Source of the DNA: Cristatella mucedo
Taxonomy: Eukaryota > Bryozoa > Phylactolaemata > Cristatellidae
Assembly (NCBI GenBank): GCA_009760855.2
Contig: WPIO01000065.1
Coordinates: forward strand, 1,512,001-1,576,000
Length of the DNA stretch: 64,000 nt
Direction: 5' to 3'
The notes beneath the pieces are model-generated. The model saw only the letters and a list, made by a program, of their open reading frames with translations. It was not told the DNA's origin and did no database searches. Below, in pieces: positions 45,534 to 57,500 of this stretch; the first letter of the stretch is position 1; each line of letters begins with the position of its first letter. The translations under genes and the position numbers were made by a program.

Positions 45534-47689
45534 CTTCGTATCGGCGCACGGCCGCTCTAGCCTTTTCCTGCGGCTCAACTGCGGCGGCGGCGGCGACGCG
45601 ACAAGGTCGCGTGCATCTGTCTCGTCGACCGAGCCGCCGCAGGCCGGCCGAGATGCGACGCTTAGGCCGCCGCGCGATCGAGCGCGTCTGCCGTCAGCGC
45701 ACTGAAACGGCAGAGCGAGTACTCGCGAGAAAACAAGGCGGGCGCGATGGCGCGGGCGGCGCCGACGCCAAGCTGCGCGCTTTCAACAGCGCGCGGCCCG
45801 AACTGATCGGCAGCGACGGCAGCGTGGCCGAGTACGTCGGCGGTGCGAGACGACGCGAGGGAAAGGCGTCGAAGTGTATGCAAAGCTGCTGAGCTGAGAG
45901 GAGAACGCACCGCGAGCCGCGTCCGGCCAGCTCGGCGCGGGGCCTACCGCGCGCCGCGCGCGACGCCGAAATCGCGTTAGCGTCGGTGGTGGAGAGGGGC
46001 CAAATAAGAAGGCGAACGAAAGCTTGGGCAACGTCGTCCGACAGGCAGGCTGCGAGCACGACGCGCATGCACAGGGGGAGCGGCGGCGCAGGCGCAGGCA
46101 GGTCGGGGTCGCGGTGCGGCCGCGGGAGCCTCCAATACAGGTCAACGAGGCGAGCCCTCTTGCCAGCTGGCCCTTACCCGTGGCAGTGGTTAGGCGAAGG
46201 TACCGAGCAGAGCAGCTACCTCAGGATGAATGAAGGCATGCCGAGGCTAGGTCGGCTGCACGGTTACGCGGCCTAGGAACGCCGACGGGCCTCGCGGGTA
46301 CACGGCTGTTTTTCGTGCCGACGCGTAGCCTCCATCCGCCAGCCAGCTTGGTCAAGGTCACGGCGGTGCCGCCGGCTGGGTGCAGGGAATTCCTGCGAGG
46401 TACGTGCGCTTTTAGTACGGCCCGCGGCGCCGCGTCGTGTGCATCTTGTGCGCGCCTGCGGCGCCGGACACGTACTTTGCGACTTCGTGACTACGCGACA
46501 GTCGCTATGGGCGTTAGGTGCCCGCGGCGGCGCACGAGAATGGGCGGAGGCGGGGCCGATCGTATCGTCGGCTGGCGTTCGCGGAGCGCATCGCGCCGGA
46601 CGGCGACTTATGATGGCAGCCAGGTCTCGAGGCCGACCGCAGGAGAGTCGGGCCGCGGCCCGGCTCTCCCGCCTAGCCCACTAATCCGCGTCGAGCCGAG
46701 CGAAGCGTCGCGCACGGGGCTGACGCGCCGCCCGCTAGCCAGCCTGGTACGCGCCGACCGTCCCCGCGCGCGCTCGCGTTCTTTCACGCGTCGCTGCTGG
46801 CTGCCTGCCACGTTGGACGCTCGACTCCCGGCGCGAACGGGAGTCGAGCGCTTCTAGGCGCGCCGTCGCTGTTAAACGGTATGCAGCAGGCTACGCGCAG
46901 GCAGCCCTCCGCTCGAGCGGTCGGTTGGCCGTGCGCTCCGAATGCCGCGCCCCCCCCCCCCCCGCCCAGCCCGCTGAAGGAAGCCCCTCGCGGCCGCTCC
47001 GCTGGTCCGAGCTGACCTCGATCTCCCCGCCAAGACGCTTGAGCGGGCCAGGCATGCGCGTCCCGCGCTGCTGCGACGCGGCGTCCGGCTGAGCGGGCAA
47101 GTGCAGTCGCGTGCGTCGGTCGGCTAGACCGTCGGCGGCCAGCGCCGCTGCTGCTACGGAATTCTATCTCGGCCCTCGGCATTCTTCCAAGACCGTTTCC
47201 GTGTTCGCAGGAGAGGGAAGCCCGATGTATTGCGACTGTCTCAGTGTGAGCTTCGCTACCCGGGCACCACGTGAGCGAGACCCAGTCGAGCAATGGGATA
47301 GGTGCCCTGCGAAGGAGCCCCGGCTTCAAGAAGGCCGGCGAGAAGCAGAGCCTGCTGCAGTCGTGCTTTGGCTAGCACACCCGAATGGCAGGCTGCACAC
47401 CGTATCAGGAGATCGGAGTATTCAGGGCAGGTTGCTGCAAAAAGTATTCGTCCGTTCCATGCCCCGAATTTGGGATCATTCTAACGAGAAAGCTTCTTGT
47501 TTTGATAGAAAAACCCAGATGGTCCTGCCAGATATTAACGAAAGTGGTTGCAATAAGATGGTCATTTGCCGATGAATCACGAAGAATGCGGGGAGAGGTG
47601 CTAAATCTCGTTCCCCTGTCGACCAATCGATCCATAAGAAATTAACCCTTTGCAATAGTTGCAGGCACAGTTTTTAATCTTGTTATCAA

Positions 47690-47790
47690 GCATGATACCA
47701 CTCATCATTTGATCGTATTTCCTTTGCAGCAAATGTAAAGCACCTAGAAAGAGATTGAGCTCTCTAAGGATTTAGGCTTGGAAGGTTTCA
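47690..47790 (+). mobile_element. LINE 3'-end fragment
   Basis: CCTTTGCAGCAAATGTAAAG then CACCTAGAAAGAGATTGAGC, the common 3' terminus, without a clear ATT tail. Confidence 0.65.
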
Positions 47791-48224
47791 AAAGACTATC
47801 AGCTTACATGTTATATGTTCGGGATTGTGTGTGGAAAAGCATTAGCAAGGTTCACTCTCACTACGATTGTGTGGGGAGGTTAACCTTGCTCGGTCGAACC
47901 TGAGAGGAGCTCTTGAGCCGACGGTGAGATGTTCAGTTCAAGAAGGCTGCTGCCAGTGATTTTTTTTACAAAGCGTTCGAAAGTTAGTGTCCGAAGCACA
48001 GGTCGAGCATCAGATCGGGCATCAGCGGGCAATGCAACAACAGAGGACTACGAAGAGTCTTGTAAGCTCACAAGAGAGATGGTTATAGCATGCGATCTGG
48101 CATGCTGGCCAGATATACTGGGTTCAGATTAGCAAAAAAGGCCTGTAAGAGATCATTCTATGGGTCAGTGGTTGGCCGTGCAAAGGGGGCACTGGTTGGT
48201 GAGAGAGGTCTCTCTTGTTCGGAT

Positions 48225-48417
48225 GATGGGTCTAATTTGCTTGTTCCTTGTGTATTGTCCTTTGTATGCTTATGCGTTCTGACACTGCACAAGTCACCAC
48301 TAACCAAATGTCATGCTTTCTTTACAGCAAATGTTAAGTGCCTAGAAAGAGATTTAGTTCTCTTAAGAGGCTTAGAAAATAGCTTACTTATTGTTATTAT
48401 TATTATTATTATTATTG
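48225..48417 (+). mobile_element. LINE 3'-end fragment with (ATT)n tail
   Basis: TTTACAGCAAATGTTAAGTG, GAAAGAGATTTAGTTCTCTT and an (ATT)n tail ending near 48417. Confidence 0.7.
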
Positions 48418-49074
48418 ATACCAATTAGAGAATGCCGATAAAGGCTCGATACCCACCATTATCAAGGGGCGTCTGCATCTTCTACAGGTTACGAAAAGTG
48501 AGGAAAGCTTGAAGTTTGCCTCTTAGATTGGAATGTGGTTGTGCATTGGCTCCTAAAGATTTAGGTCTTCATGGCACGCGACATTGCGCTTACGACGGCA
48601 AAGGTGGAATCTGGCCTGCCTGAAGCTGGATTATTGAGGGGCCAAGGTGTGGGGCTGGCAGACTGGGACAGAGGGGTACTCAAGCCCAATCGCCGATGTC
48701 ATCCTGTTGGTTGAGCTGCTCTGGATCTGTTTCTACGGGCCCCACTGTCGTCAGGAGCAACTTGGCTGCGTGCAGCGTACTTGGCCAGCAATCAGTGGCA
48801 GCCTGGTATAAGGTGCAATCTAGTGTCTCAAGCATTCTTGGATCAAATGCCTACCATCTGTCTAGTCTCGGAAGGTGCTCCGTGTGTGTGTGAACCAGGT
48901 GTATGGCCTGACACGTGGTTCCTCACCCACGGTCAACTGTGCTGCTGAAACTATGCAGGTCAAGGTTCTTGCCCAATCAAATGACCACAGCACTCTTGAA
49001 TCTATGGTCAGAGTGCTTTGAACTTCTGCTTCTTAAGATGAGTTTGAAAACACACTTTATCATTTTTTTCATCA

Positions 49075-49265
49075 GGGAAGCTTACAAGGACTCGGTTCTA
49101 GGTCCTACTCTTTTCACAAAATACACCCTTCATCTTGACGATTTAATCGCCAAGCACTAGCTAGGCTTTCATTTTTATGCAGATGACATACAATTGTACC
49201 CGTGCCTTGACCCCTCGTTGTCACCATGCAGTTCAAACACTGTCAACTCCATTGTAGCATTTATT
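49075..49265 (+). mobile_element. LINE reverse-transcriptase fragment
   Basis: SVLGPTLFTKYTLHLDDLIA followed by FHFYADDIQLY with a stop between them; a truncated RT core. Confidence 0.72.
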
Positions 49266-49299
49266 GCTGAAGTTAGCACACAGCTAGCTAGCCAGTGAG

Positions 49300-50550
49300 A
49301 AGAAAACTCCTAATAGGGCCTGTGGAATGTACTGTTAGTGAGAGAAAAATGATTAATAGCACCTTAGGGTCGTGAGTCATCGCCAGTAGCTCGTGGGTCT
49401 GATACCTGTTAGTGTCATCTCAGCACGGAAGGGGAGAGTGTGGTGTGGCGTAAGACTGGCTTTTATTTGTATAGGGTCTGCTCTCGTGTGAGTAGCCATT
49501 GCACTGTCCTCTAAGCGACTAGGATTGCCCTGCATTCGGGCTCCACGTGAGTAGTGTGCTGTTCGGCTAGCTCGTTGCAGCTAGTTCCATGTGCAGGTTG
49601 GTTCTAAATTCCAGGTGCACTCTATCTATGTAAGTGTGTGTGTGTGTGTTGCTGCTGCCGAGCTCATAGCTACCATCGAATTCTCAGTCTTGCTCATGCT
49701 AGACCTGCGACAGAGCTTCGAGTTCAACGTGTAGCCCCATGCTACTGCCAACTGCTGAGTGGTTGCACCCTATCTATACCATTGCACGTGACTTCTTCGG
49801 ATGAAACACTAGCAGTAGCTTGTTTGTGTTTGTTAAACTGATAGAGCGCAGCTATTTATCTTGAGGCGCCAGATCTTTCAGCATCTAGTTGCTGAAAAAC
49901 TCGATCAGCACATCGTTTATGAAGCGCAACAGAAAAATAGCTGTATAAGCCAGAAGGTTTACTGCTTGAGCTAAACCAAAAAATGGACGGTGGTTACTCT
50001 TCAAAAAACCATTGCCGTCAGTGCTGGTTGATATGGTTACATTCTGAAGAAAGTTTCTGTAACACCTGAAATAGAGCTTATCGCAAGCATCTCACGAATG
50101 CTAAAATATGCATAGCTTTGCAGGTGATGGAAGGTGTATAGTGCATCATGCACACTTGAACGTGAACGAAAAAATAGCTCAACTGAACGGTTGTTGCCAG
50201 CTTCTTGTTGCCAGCGCAGCCAGTGCAGCGATGCAAATCAACTTCCAGTTTCTGTGGGGTATACTAATTTTGAGGCTAAGAATTAAGAAATAAGTGCCGA
50301 GTGTGTGCAAGCTTGCAGCCACATACACTGCAGCCGGATGCTTCGCATGTCTCTAGGATTTAATTTGCATTAGCAAGCATGCATTAGCCTTGGCATTGAC
50401 GGGTTGCAACAAGCTGTACGCTAAAGTAGAGGTACTCATGGGCACAGCGAACATGCCACGACTCGAATTTCCAGTCAATAGCACATCTAACCCTATTGCT
50501 ATGCTGAGCCGTGTGCGTATTGTCTTAAAAAGAGAGGACCACTGCTTCGA
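49300..50550. other. Intergenic stretch, nothing recognised
   Basis: No exon, RNA gene or named repeat could be supported here between LINE pieces. Confidence 0.45.
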
Positions 50551-50559
50551 TCGTGTTTC

Positions 50560-50655
50560 CCTTTGCAGCAAATGTAAAGCGCCTAGAAAGAGATTGAGTT
50601 CTCTGAGGGTGCTCTATCAAGTGCATTATTATTATTATTATTATTATTATCATTA
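50560..50655 (+). mobile_element. LINE 3'-end fragment with (ATT)n tail
   Basis: CTTTGCAGCAAATGTAAAGC, GAAAGAGATTGAGTTCTCTG, GGGTGCTCTATCAAGTGCAT and (ATT)n; the cleanest example of the terminus. Confidence 0.78.
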
Positions 50656-50904
50656 TGCTTGCACTAATAGGCATACTGAATGGGTGACCTTCGAGGAGGC
50701 CCTACTCTACCACCTCGTCAACCGATCAGAAGGTGCAAGCCCGGCAAGGTGCCTTTCAATGCACTACGAAGTGTGACCACAGACATGCACACTGACATGC
50801 ACACAGGCACATCGGTGGTGCACGCATATTTTCAGCCCTCCAATGATTGGTTGTGTCGGTCACGGTCAAGCTCTGTTCGTCTGCATATGGTCAACATCAG
50901 GTTT

Positions 50905-51645
50905 AACAATAATAGTAATAATACTTTTGATCTAGTGTCCTCAGATAACTCAATCTCTTTCTAGGTGCTTTACATTTGCTGCAAAGGAAGCACGATCGAA
51001 TGGTTAGTGGTAGCATAATCAATAAACAACAAGAATAACATGGATAGGAGTGACATGCACAAGGTCAGCATGCAAGTGTGTTTAGTGGCAGCATGCAACA
51101 GGGTCAGCACACATAGGCACATAAAGGAGGAATCACATGGACCCACTAAAGGCTGTGATAGATAGATGTAGTTTTAGTTTCTTTTTAAATATTGTCAAGT
51201 CAGGAGATGTCGTGAGGCAAGTCGGGAGTGAGTTCTAGGATTTGGGAGCATACAAACTAAAGGAATGGTTTCCAAAAAATGTGAGGTTCGTACGTATAGG
51301 TTAACAGTTGGATTCCGTAAGGCGAGTGGTACGATGCTTAGCCTGGTGGGACAGTAGATCTGATAGGTAGGCTGGAGCCAGAGCATGAAGGGACCTGAAA
51401 GTTAGTGACCGACCTTGAACTCGATCCGTTGCTTGACTGGGAGCCAGTGCAGGTCAGTGAGAAGCGGTATGATGTTGCAACTGCGCCGCTCACGACAGAC
51501 AAGCCTAGCTGCAGAGTTTTGCACCAGCTGTAAGTGCCTGATTGCACAGGCCAGTAGACTAGCGAGCAGTAAGTTACAGAAGTCGAGAAGGGATGTCAGC
51601 CAGCCGGCAAAAAAAGCCGCCAAAATGCTGCAGCTCATAATGGCC
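50905..51645 (-). mobile_element. LINE 3' part including C-terminal RT block
   Basis: The minus strand reads LVQNSAARLVCRERRSCNII then LLTDLHWLPVKQRIEFK, ends with the 3' UTR and terminus at 50905. Lies tail to tail with the plus-strand copy at 50560-50655. Confidence 0.8.
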
Positions 51646-52115
51646 AGGCATATGCCAGCTGTGTGAGATGTCGATATAGATATAGTGCAGATGCAGGCGC
51701 CCGATCTGTTTGGCTGACAGGAAAACGCCCGGCTCGTTTGCCAGCTATTTTGCTGGACAAGTAAAAAGCAGCCGATTCAACAGCTCTATATAAGTGGCAG
51801 TGGACCATCAGCGGCCCGTCACTCCCGGCTTGTAGTTAGCAAAGAGGAACCTGCCGCCCGTCACAGCGGTCGAACCAAAAAATGCGAGCACTTTACCGTG
51901 AGGCTAAATAGCCCTAGCGATCCTACATAGCTGTAAGCTGGACTATATATGTGAATGGCTTACTTCAAGATTTCTGCCACTCAAGCAGCAGGCGGCGTTC
52001 CTGTGCTAGTTGAACTGCACCGGGAAGCATTCGTTGGCAGCGTTGGGTGTGGCTCGTCTACGTGAGGCCGCTGAGATGAGCCGCCGCCAGGAGCAAAGCG
52101 ATTCCTGCTGCTGCC

Positions 52116-52116
52116 A

Positions 52117-52149
<33 letters not shown>

Positions 52150-52150
52150 C
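52116..52150. repeat. (CTG)n trinucleotide run
   Basis: About ten CTG units; the complementary frame gives a short poly-Gln, but no gene context supports coding. Confidence 0.85.
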
Positions 52151-52442
52151 CCACGTGAGCCGACCTGCGTCTCAGCACCCAGCTGTTGCGGTTTCTGCTG
52201 TGGCAGATAACATTTTCTTTCTGTTCATTTTTCTGCACCCGCGTCGAATTGTGTTCTTTCCCATCGTGGGGCAAGTGGAAGCTGATCTGCCTGAATAGAA
52301 GTTTTTGGCTGCTGCTGCTGCCGGTCGGCACGTGGGCTAAAGTGAACCTTGGTGACCCGGCAAAGTCATGGGCACCAAGTGGCTGCTGCTACAGCTGCTG
52401 CTGCACTAGTGAGTTTTCCACTAGTGAGTTTCCCTAAGCTTC

Positions 52443-52486
52443 CCATGAAATGAAGGCATCGAAAGCCAGCTGCCTTCATTTCATGG
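52443..52486. repeat. Perfect 16-bp inverted repeat (hairpin)
   Basis: CCATGAAATGAAGGCA (52443-52458) and its exact reverse complement (52471-52486) separated by 12 nt. About 1.2 kb upstream of the FHIP1 start codon. Confidence 0.85.
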
Positions 52487-53291
52487 CTACAAGAGACAAA
52501 GGAACAGCAGAGCAGAGAGGCAGGTGCAGGGGAAGGTGCTGGCATAGAAGATAGAGCTGGCGAAGGAAGGCAGCGACAGGAAGTGCCAGAGTCGGCAGCA
52601 GGAGGGCGAGCGTATCGTCATCGAATAAGAATTGTGGCAGCGAGCTTTGCAGTCTTCGACCCTCGGGATAGGAGCTTCTGCTGCCGGCAGCCTGTAAGCG
52701 AAAGATAGCAATGTGGGTAATGATAAAGCTACTGCCACGAGGAGACCGAGGCTGCCGTGGCCGGGCGGCTTGGCGGCACGAAGGAGCCAAGTTTGTGAGC
52801 TTTGTGCCTGTTTGGCCTAAGTTATTCAGAGAATTCACTGCAGCACCTTAGCGGCCGGCAGCTGCCCGTGAAGGCGCCGCTCGATCAGGCAGCAAGCGAG
52901 AATGCTTTGTCTCCGATCACCGTGAGTTTAAAACGGCTGGTGACCTGCTTCTGCCTATTTCGTGGGCTTGGCAAAATGCTTGGCACGTCTGTGCATCGAA
53001 CAGTCTCGTGGTCCCCTGAGCAAACACTAGGCATACGAGCTGCTAAACTTGCAGCTTCTAGCAGTCTGCAGAGAAAGCCTAGAAAATGAATGGCTTTGAT
53101 GCAGCATTTTGTTAATGAATGGTTTCGATACCGAACAGTGTGGGATCCTATTGTTGTCTTTGCCGTTGCCTGATAAAAATGCCGTGGCTGTTGTTGTGGC
53201 TTTAGAGGAGGACAGAAGAGCTGTCCCGGGTCGGTGGCTTCTCATTCAGCAATGTGTGCTGGCTAGTTGCCTTGGTGTACTATAGCCCATT

Positions 53292-53368
53292 CACACACAC
53301 ACACACACACTCTCTCTCTCTCTCTCTCTCCCCCTCTCTCTCCTCTCTCTCTCCCCTCTCTCTCTCCC

Positions 53369-53403
<35 letters not shown>
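53292..53403. repeat. CA then CT-rich simple repeat
   Basis: Short CA run followed by about 100 bp of CT/TCTCC on the FHIP1 sense strand, ~250 bp before the likely acceptor at 53650. Confidence 0.93.
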
Positions 53404-53670
53404 GATGTGCACCGGCTTCGAGCCACCAGGGGGCGTGCGTTCACTCAGCTCTGCTAGCAGAGCTCAGCTGTGCAAAGATGCAAAGAATCTTGAAGTTCAA
53501 CTCAGCGCTATGCTGGAGGAGATGGCCGCCCAGTTAAAGCCGCTATCCCCTTCTTTGCATCGCATACGCGTGCACACACAAGTGCGCACACACAGTGCGC
53601 TCTCACACGGCCTCTCAGCGCCATCATCTTGGCTGGTCCGTGTCTTTCAGCAGATTCATGTGGCCGGTGA

Positions 53671-54540
53671 ATGTTCCCATTCCTGAGGAAGAATGATGCT
53701 GCCGACAAGCCCAGTGCGCATGCTGGCGCAGCAGCGGATAACCGCAAGGCGCTGGACCTGGCCGGCGCCTCGCTGGCAACTTTCACCAGCCAGTGGGGCC
53801 AGGTGAAGGCGCTCGTCGGCATTCGTGGGCGAACGGAAGATGAGCAGCAGCAGCTGCCGCCGGCAGGCCCGGCGTTGACGGCCGAGGACCGCCACGACGC
53901 CGTGCAACAATATGTCGACATGCTCTGCCTGCTTCTCGCCGACGAGCAGCCGCTGCCACCGGCCGCGCCGTCGTCGCAGCACGGCGCTGCGGGCACCGAC
54001 TGCGATGGCCCGCTGCTGGCCTACGCACTGTCCGAGGGCTTCTTCGAGGAGGTGGTGAACTGGTGCGTCGGCAGCGCTCACGGCGGCGGCGGAGGCCGCC
54101 CGGCCGCCGCCGTGAGCGCCTCGCAGGTCGGGCTGCTGAGAGCGTTCGAGCACCTCGTCGCTCATGCTCAGCAGCAGCAGCAGCTGCTTCGGCAGGCGTC
54201 CTTCGTCGGACCGCTGCTCGCCCTGCTGTCCGCTGCCAGCCAGCTGGCCTCCGACTCTGCCGTCGACGAGCCGCTCGTCGCCATTCTGCACTCGCTGTGC
54301 GTCGCCGCGCGGTCGAGCTCTCGCGTGCTGGAGGTGCTATTCCATTCGGCGCTCAGTGGCAGGACGGCGCTTCAGCAGAAGCCGAGCTTCCTCGTGTTCT
54401 CCTTGCTCGTGCCGTACGTGCACCGCGAGGGGCTGGCCGGCCAGAGGGCGCGCGATGCGCTCTTGCTCGTCATGGCGGCGTCTGCCAACGACGACGACGA
54501 CGTCGGCTCCTACATCGCCGACAAGTCCGACTTTTGCCCT
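53671..54540 (+). CDS. FHIP1 (FAM160A): FHIP1 exon 1 (first coding exon)
   Basis: 290 codons from ATG to a GTAAGA donor, phase 0. Family blocks run from about residue 85 to the end (SDFCP). It contains Ala/Gly- and Gln-rich inserts not expected in the conserved core. A 12-codon upstream ORF (53658-53696) overlaps the start in another frame. Confidence 0.9.
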
Positions 54541-57500
54541 GTAAGAGAATGGAGCGCCCTCTGGGCAGTAGCGCGCGTATGTGCCGCCGCCGCAACTGCA
54601 GCTTCGCTTGCGCAGCTCTTCTTTGTCTTCTTCTCTGCCGGCGATCGTGAGTGTCCGCTCGCGATTTGACAGGTTCTGGCAGCCGGCCTGAGCGCCCTGT
54701 ACTCGACGCTGCCTCGAAAGCTCAAGGTCACGGGCGATGCGTGGCACCAGATAGAAGAGGCTGACTATGCGGACATGCCCGAAGTGACGATGATCGTCAA
54801 CGCCTTGAGCTTTTGCAATGCCGTCATCCAGGTAGGCAGGCAGGCAGGCAGACGTGGCTGCGCATGGCTTTGCGGTAGTCCACCCGAGGTCGAGGCGAGC
54901 GCTCGCTGGACAGGGGTCCCTGGGCACAAGTAGGGGCCCCTCCACCTTCCCCCGGAGCACTTGCTTACGTCAGTCAGAGGGCCGCTTTCGCCTGCTCAGC
55001 TATTGACAAGAGGCGTCCTGCTTACTGAGGCTGACTTGTAGCGACTGCCTTTCGTCGAGAGCTCGGGCGGCACTGTCGCTGCTTGCCGAGAGAGTATGCT
55101 GTTGATGTACAGTTGCCAAGGAAATCCGAGATGTGTCCATCTAGTGTCAGCAGCCGGCGTGGTCTGGCTTTCGTTGGGGCAGGTGCTCATCACTAGCTCT
55201 GGATTCTTGCTGAGTCACTCGGCGGCAGTAACTGACGTGGCTTGCTAGCTTCATCCCTGGCAGTCGAGCTGACATCCGCCGGAGCTGGAATGCGAAAGGC
55301 TGCTGTGCGCCGGACGAGTCTCGCCTTTCGGAGTTGGTAGCGCTTAAGGCGCTGTCAGTGACGGCATGTTTCTGGTGGCGCTTCTAATACGTGGTCAGCT
55401 GCAAAAGAGCTTCGTCGTCGATGGTCTGTTATTGGGAAACAAGTTCAAGGGCAGTGAGCAAGTGTGAGCTGGTGAACGAGCAAGCAGAAGTCGGGGCGGC
55501 AGCATTTGTCTTCGAACAGAAGCGAATTGTCAGGGGGGGAACTTGTATTGGTGCTGCTCATCGGGAGCATTTCGAAACATGGGTGCAAGATCGTTTGAAG
55601 ATCATAAATAGAACAGCAAGCCGTTCAGGCGCATTCTGGCAGCCATCGAGTTCAGTTGCCCTTGGCCTCATGAGAGCTCGGCAGCGATTATTTCAGCTTG
55701 CAGCATCGTCGATGTCACATCGTGTTGGTCATTGTCATGTTTGTCACATCGTTTGTCACACGATGTCAAATCATGTTTGTCACATCGTCGATGTCACATC
55801 GTGTTTGTGTGCATCGTTGGACATTCAGCTCACCCGCAAAGACTTGGCCATCAATCGCAAAAGCCAGCCACCTCCAGCCTTGACTGTGGAATCATTTTTA
55901 TGTCAGCCGGGTTTAATTCGGCTTTTAAGAACACTAGTTCTGTGAGCCATGCTGGACTACCATGCACGTGTGATTATGTGCACACTCAGCCAACAGATGT
56001 GTTGCCATTACTGACGTCATCTTAATGGCTTACGCGTTGTTGCCAGCGCAAGGCGCGGCGGGTCTTCTTTGTCTGAGCCGTGTTTTGTATTGGCTCGTTC
56101 TTAAGGTGGCGCACCCGGCGATCGGTGAGCAGCTAGTTGCTTTCGTCTATGAAGGATTCCTGGTACCCGTCCTCGGACCTGCACTGCACCAGGTGCGTCG
56201 TCGCGGCTTGATGATGAGCCACTGTACTCTTGGTGTGGCCTCGTTTTGTCTGTAAGAATAATAATCACGATAATACGTTTAATTGTGCATTTGGAGAACT
56301 TGAAATCTCTTTCTAGCCACGCTGCATGTGCTGTAAGGGAAGCATGATCAGATGGTTAGTGGTAGCATGAATAATAGTATGGTTATTGGTAGCATGCACA
56401 GTGTCCGCATGCATAAGCACACAAAGGACAAATCACAAGTATTCTGCAATTGGTGTGAGAATGGGTGATTTTTTTAGCTTCTTTTTATACGTTGTTAAGT
56501 TAGGGATGTCGTGACGTCAGTGTCGGAGTGAGTCTCAGGCTTTGAGGGCATGCTAAGTAAGGGCACCATCTCCAAAGGATTTGAGGTTGGTTCGAGGCAC
56601 TGCTAAACGATTTGAGTTCAGAAGTGGTACGACACCTAGCCTGGTTGGGCATTAATTCTGATAGATAGGCTGGAGCCAGCGAATGGAGGTTCCTGCAAGT
56701 GAGTGACAAAGCTTTGCAGTCGATACGAGGCTTGATTGAGAGCAAGTGCAGCTCGGCTAGAGTTAATAGGTTGTGACAACTGCACCACACACGGCAGACA
56801 AGCCTAGCTGCAGAGTTGTGTGCCAAGGTCGTAATCCAGCCTGTTTTCGGCTCGGCGACTGTCTTCGTGTGGTCCTGTGCTTGTTGGCATTTTCTTCACA
56901 CATGTTTGCGCGTTTTTTCTATTTATTTCAGATAGTTCATCTTTTTTTTTTATAGAACTCTAGTAGTGAAATCATAGCAGCTACAGCATATCTGTCACTT
57001 CTGCTTCGCCATGTCAGCGAGCCGGCACTGATGCGTGCTTTTCTCCGCTTTATCCTCCTCGGACATCACGACGAGGCTGCTGTTATTGATACGTTGGTTG
57101 CTCGCATTAGTGGCCATTCAAAGGTACATTTTTAGTCAGTCAGCTGCTATTGCTTCGGAATCGCCGTGGAAATTATAGCCGTGGAAATGCAGTTGCAGAT
57201 TAATGGCTCCACCCGTCCGTAATTTTGCAGCTGTGTATTGTGTCTCTCTCATTGTTTGGTGTCCTGCTGGATCTGTGTTGCGAAGACGTAATGCATCAAC
57301 TGATTTTTCGGTGAGTGCAATGCATTTGTTGACCAACAGCTGATGTAATTCGCGCATGTCCTTCCTCACACATGCTTGTGTAGGTCATACATAAATTATA
57401 TATCTACAGAGCATCTCGATGCAAAAAGGATCACCTCAGATCCTCCCATCATTGTGTATAGATTTTGCACATTTGGTATTTGGGATGTGTCACTAATGTT

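Noticed and set aside
46315-46857. 180-codon frame and other frames in the CpG island
   Set aside because: No domain or splice context; expected in GC-rich DNA with few stop codons.
51981-52331. Minus-strand frame with a poly-Gln run
   Set aside because: Driven by a (CTG)n repeat; no splice sites, homology or neighbouring exons found.
53656-54291. 211-codon minus-strand frame opposite FHIP1 exon 1
   Set aside because: The plus-strand frame matches the FHIP1 family; the antisense frame is a shadow.
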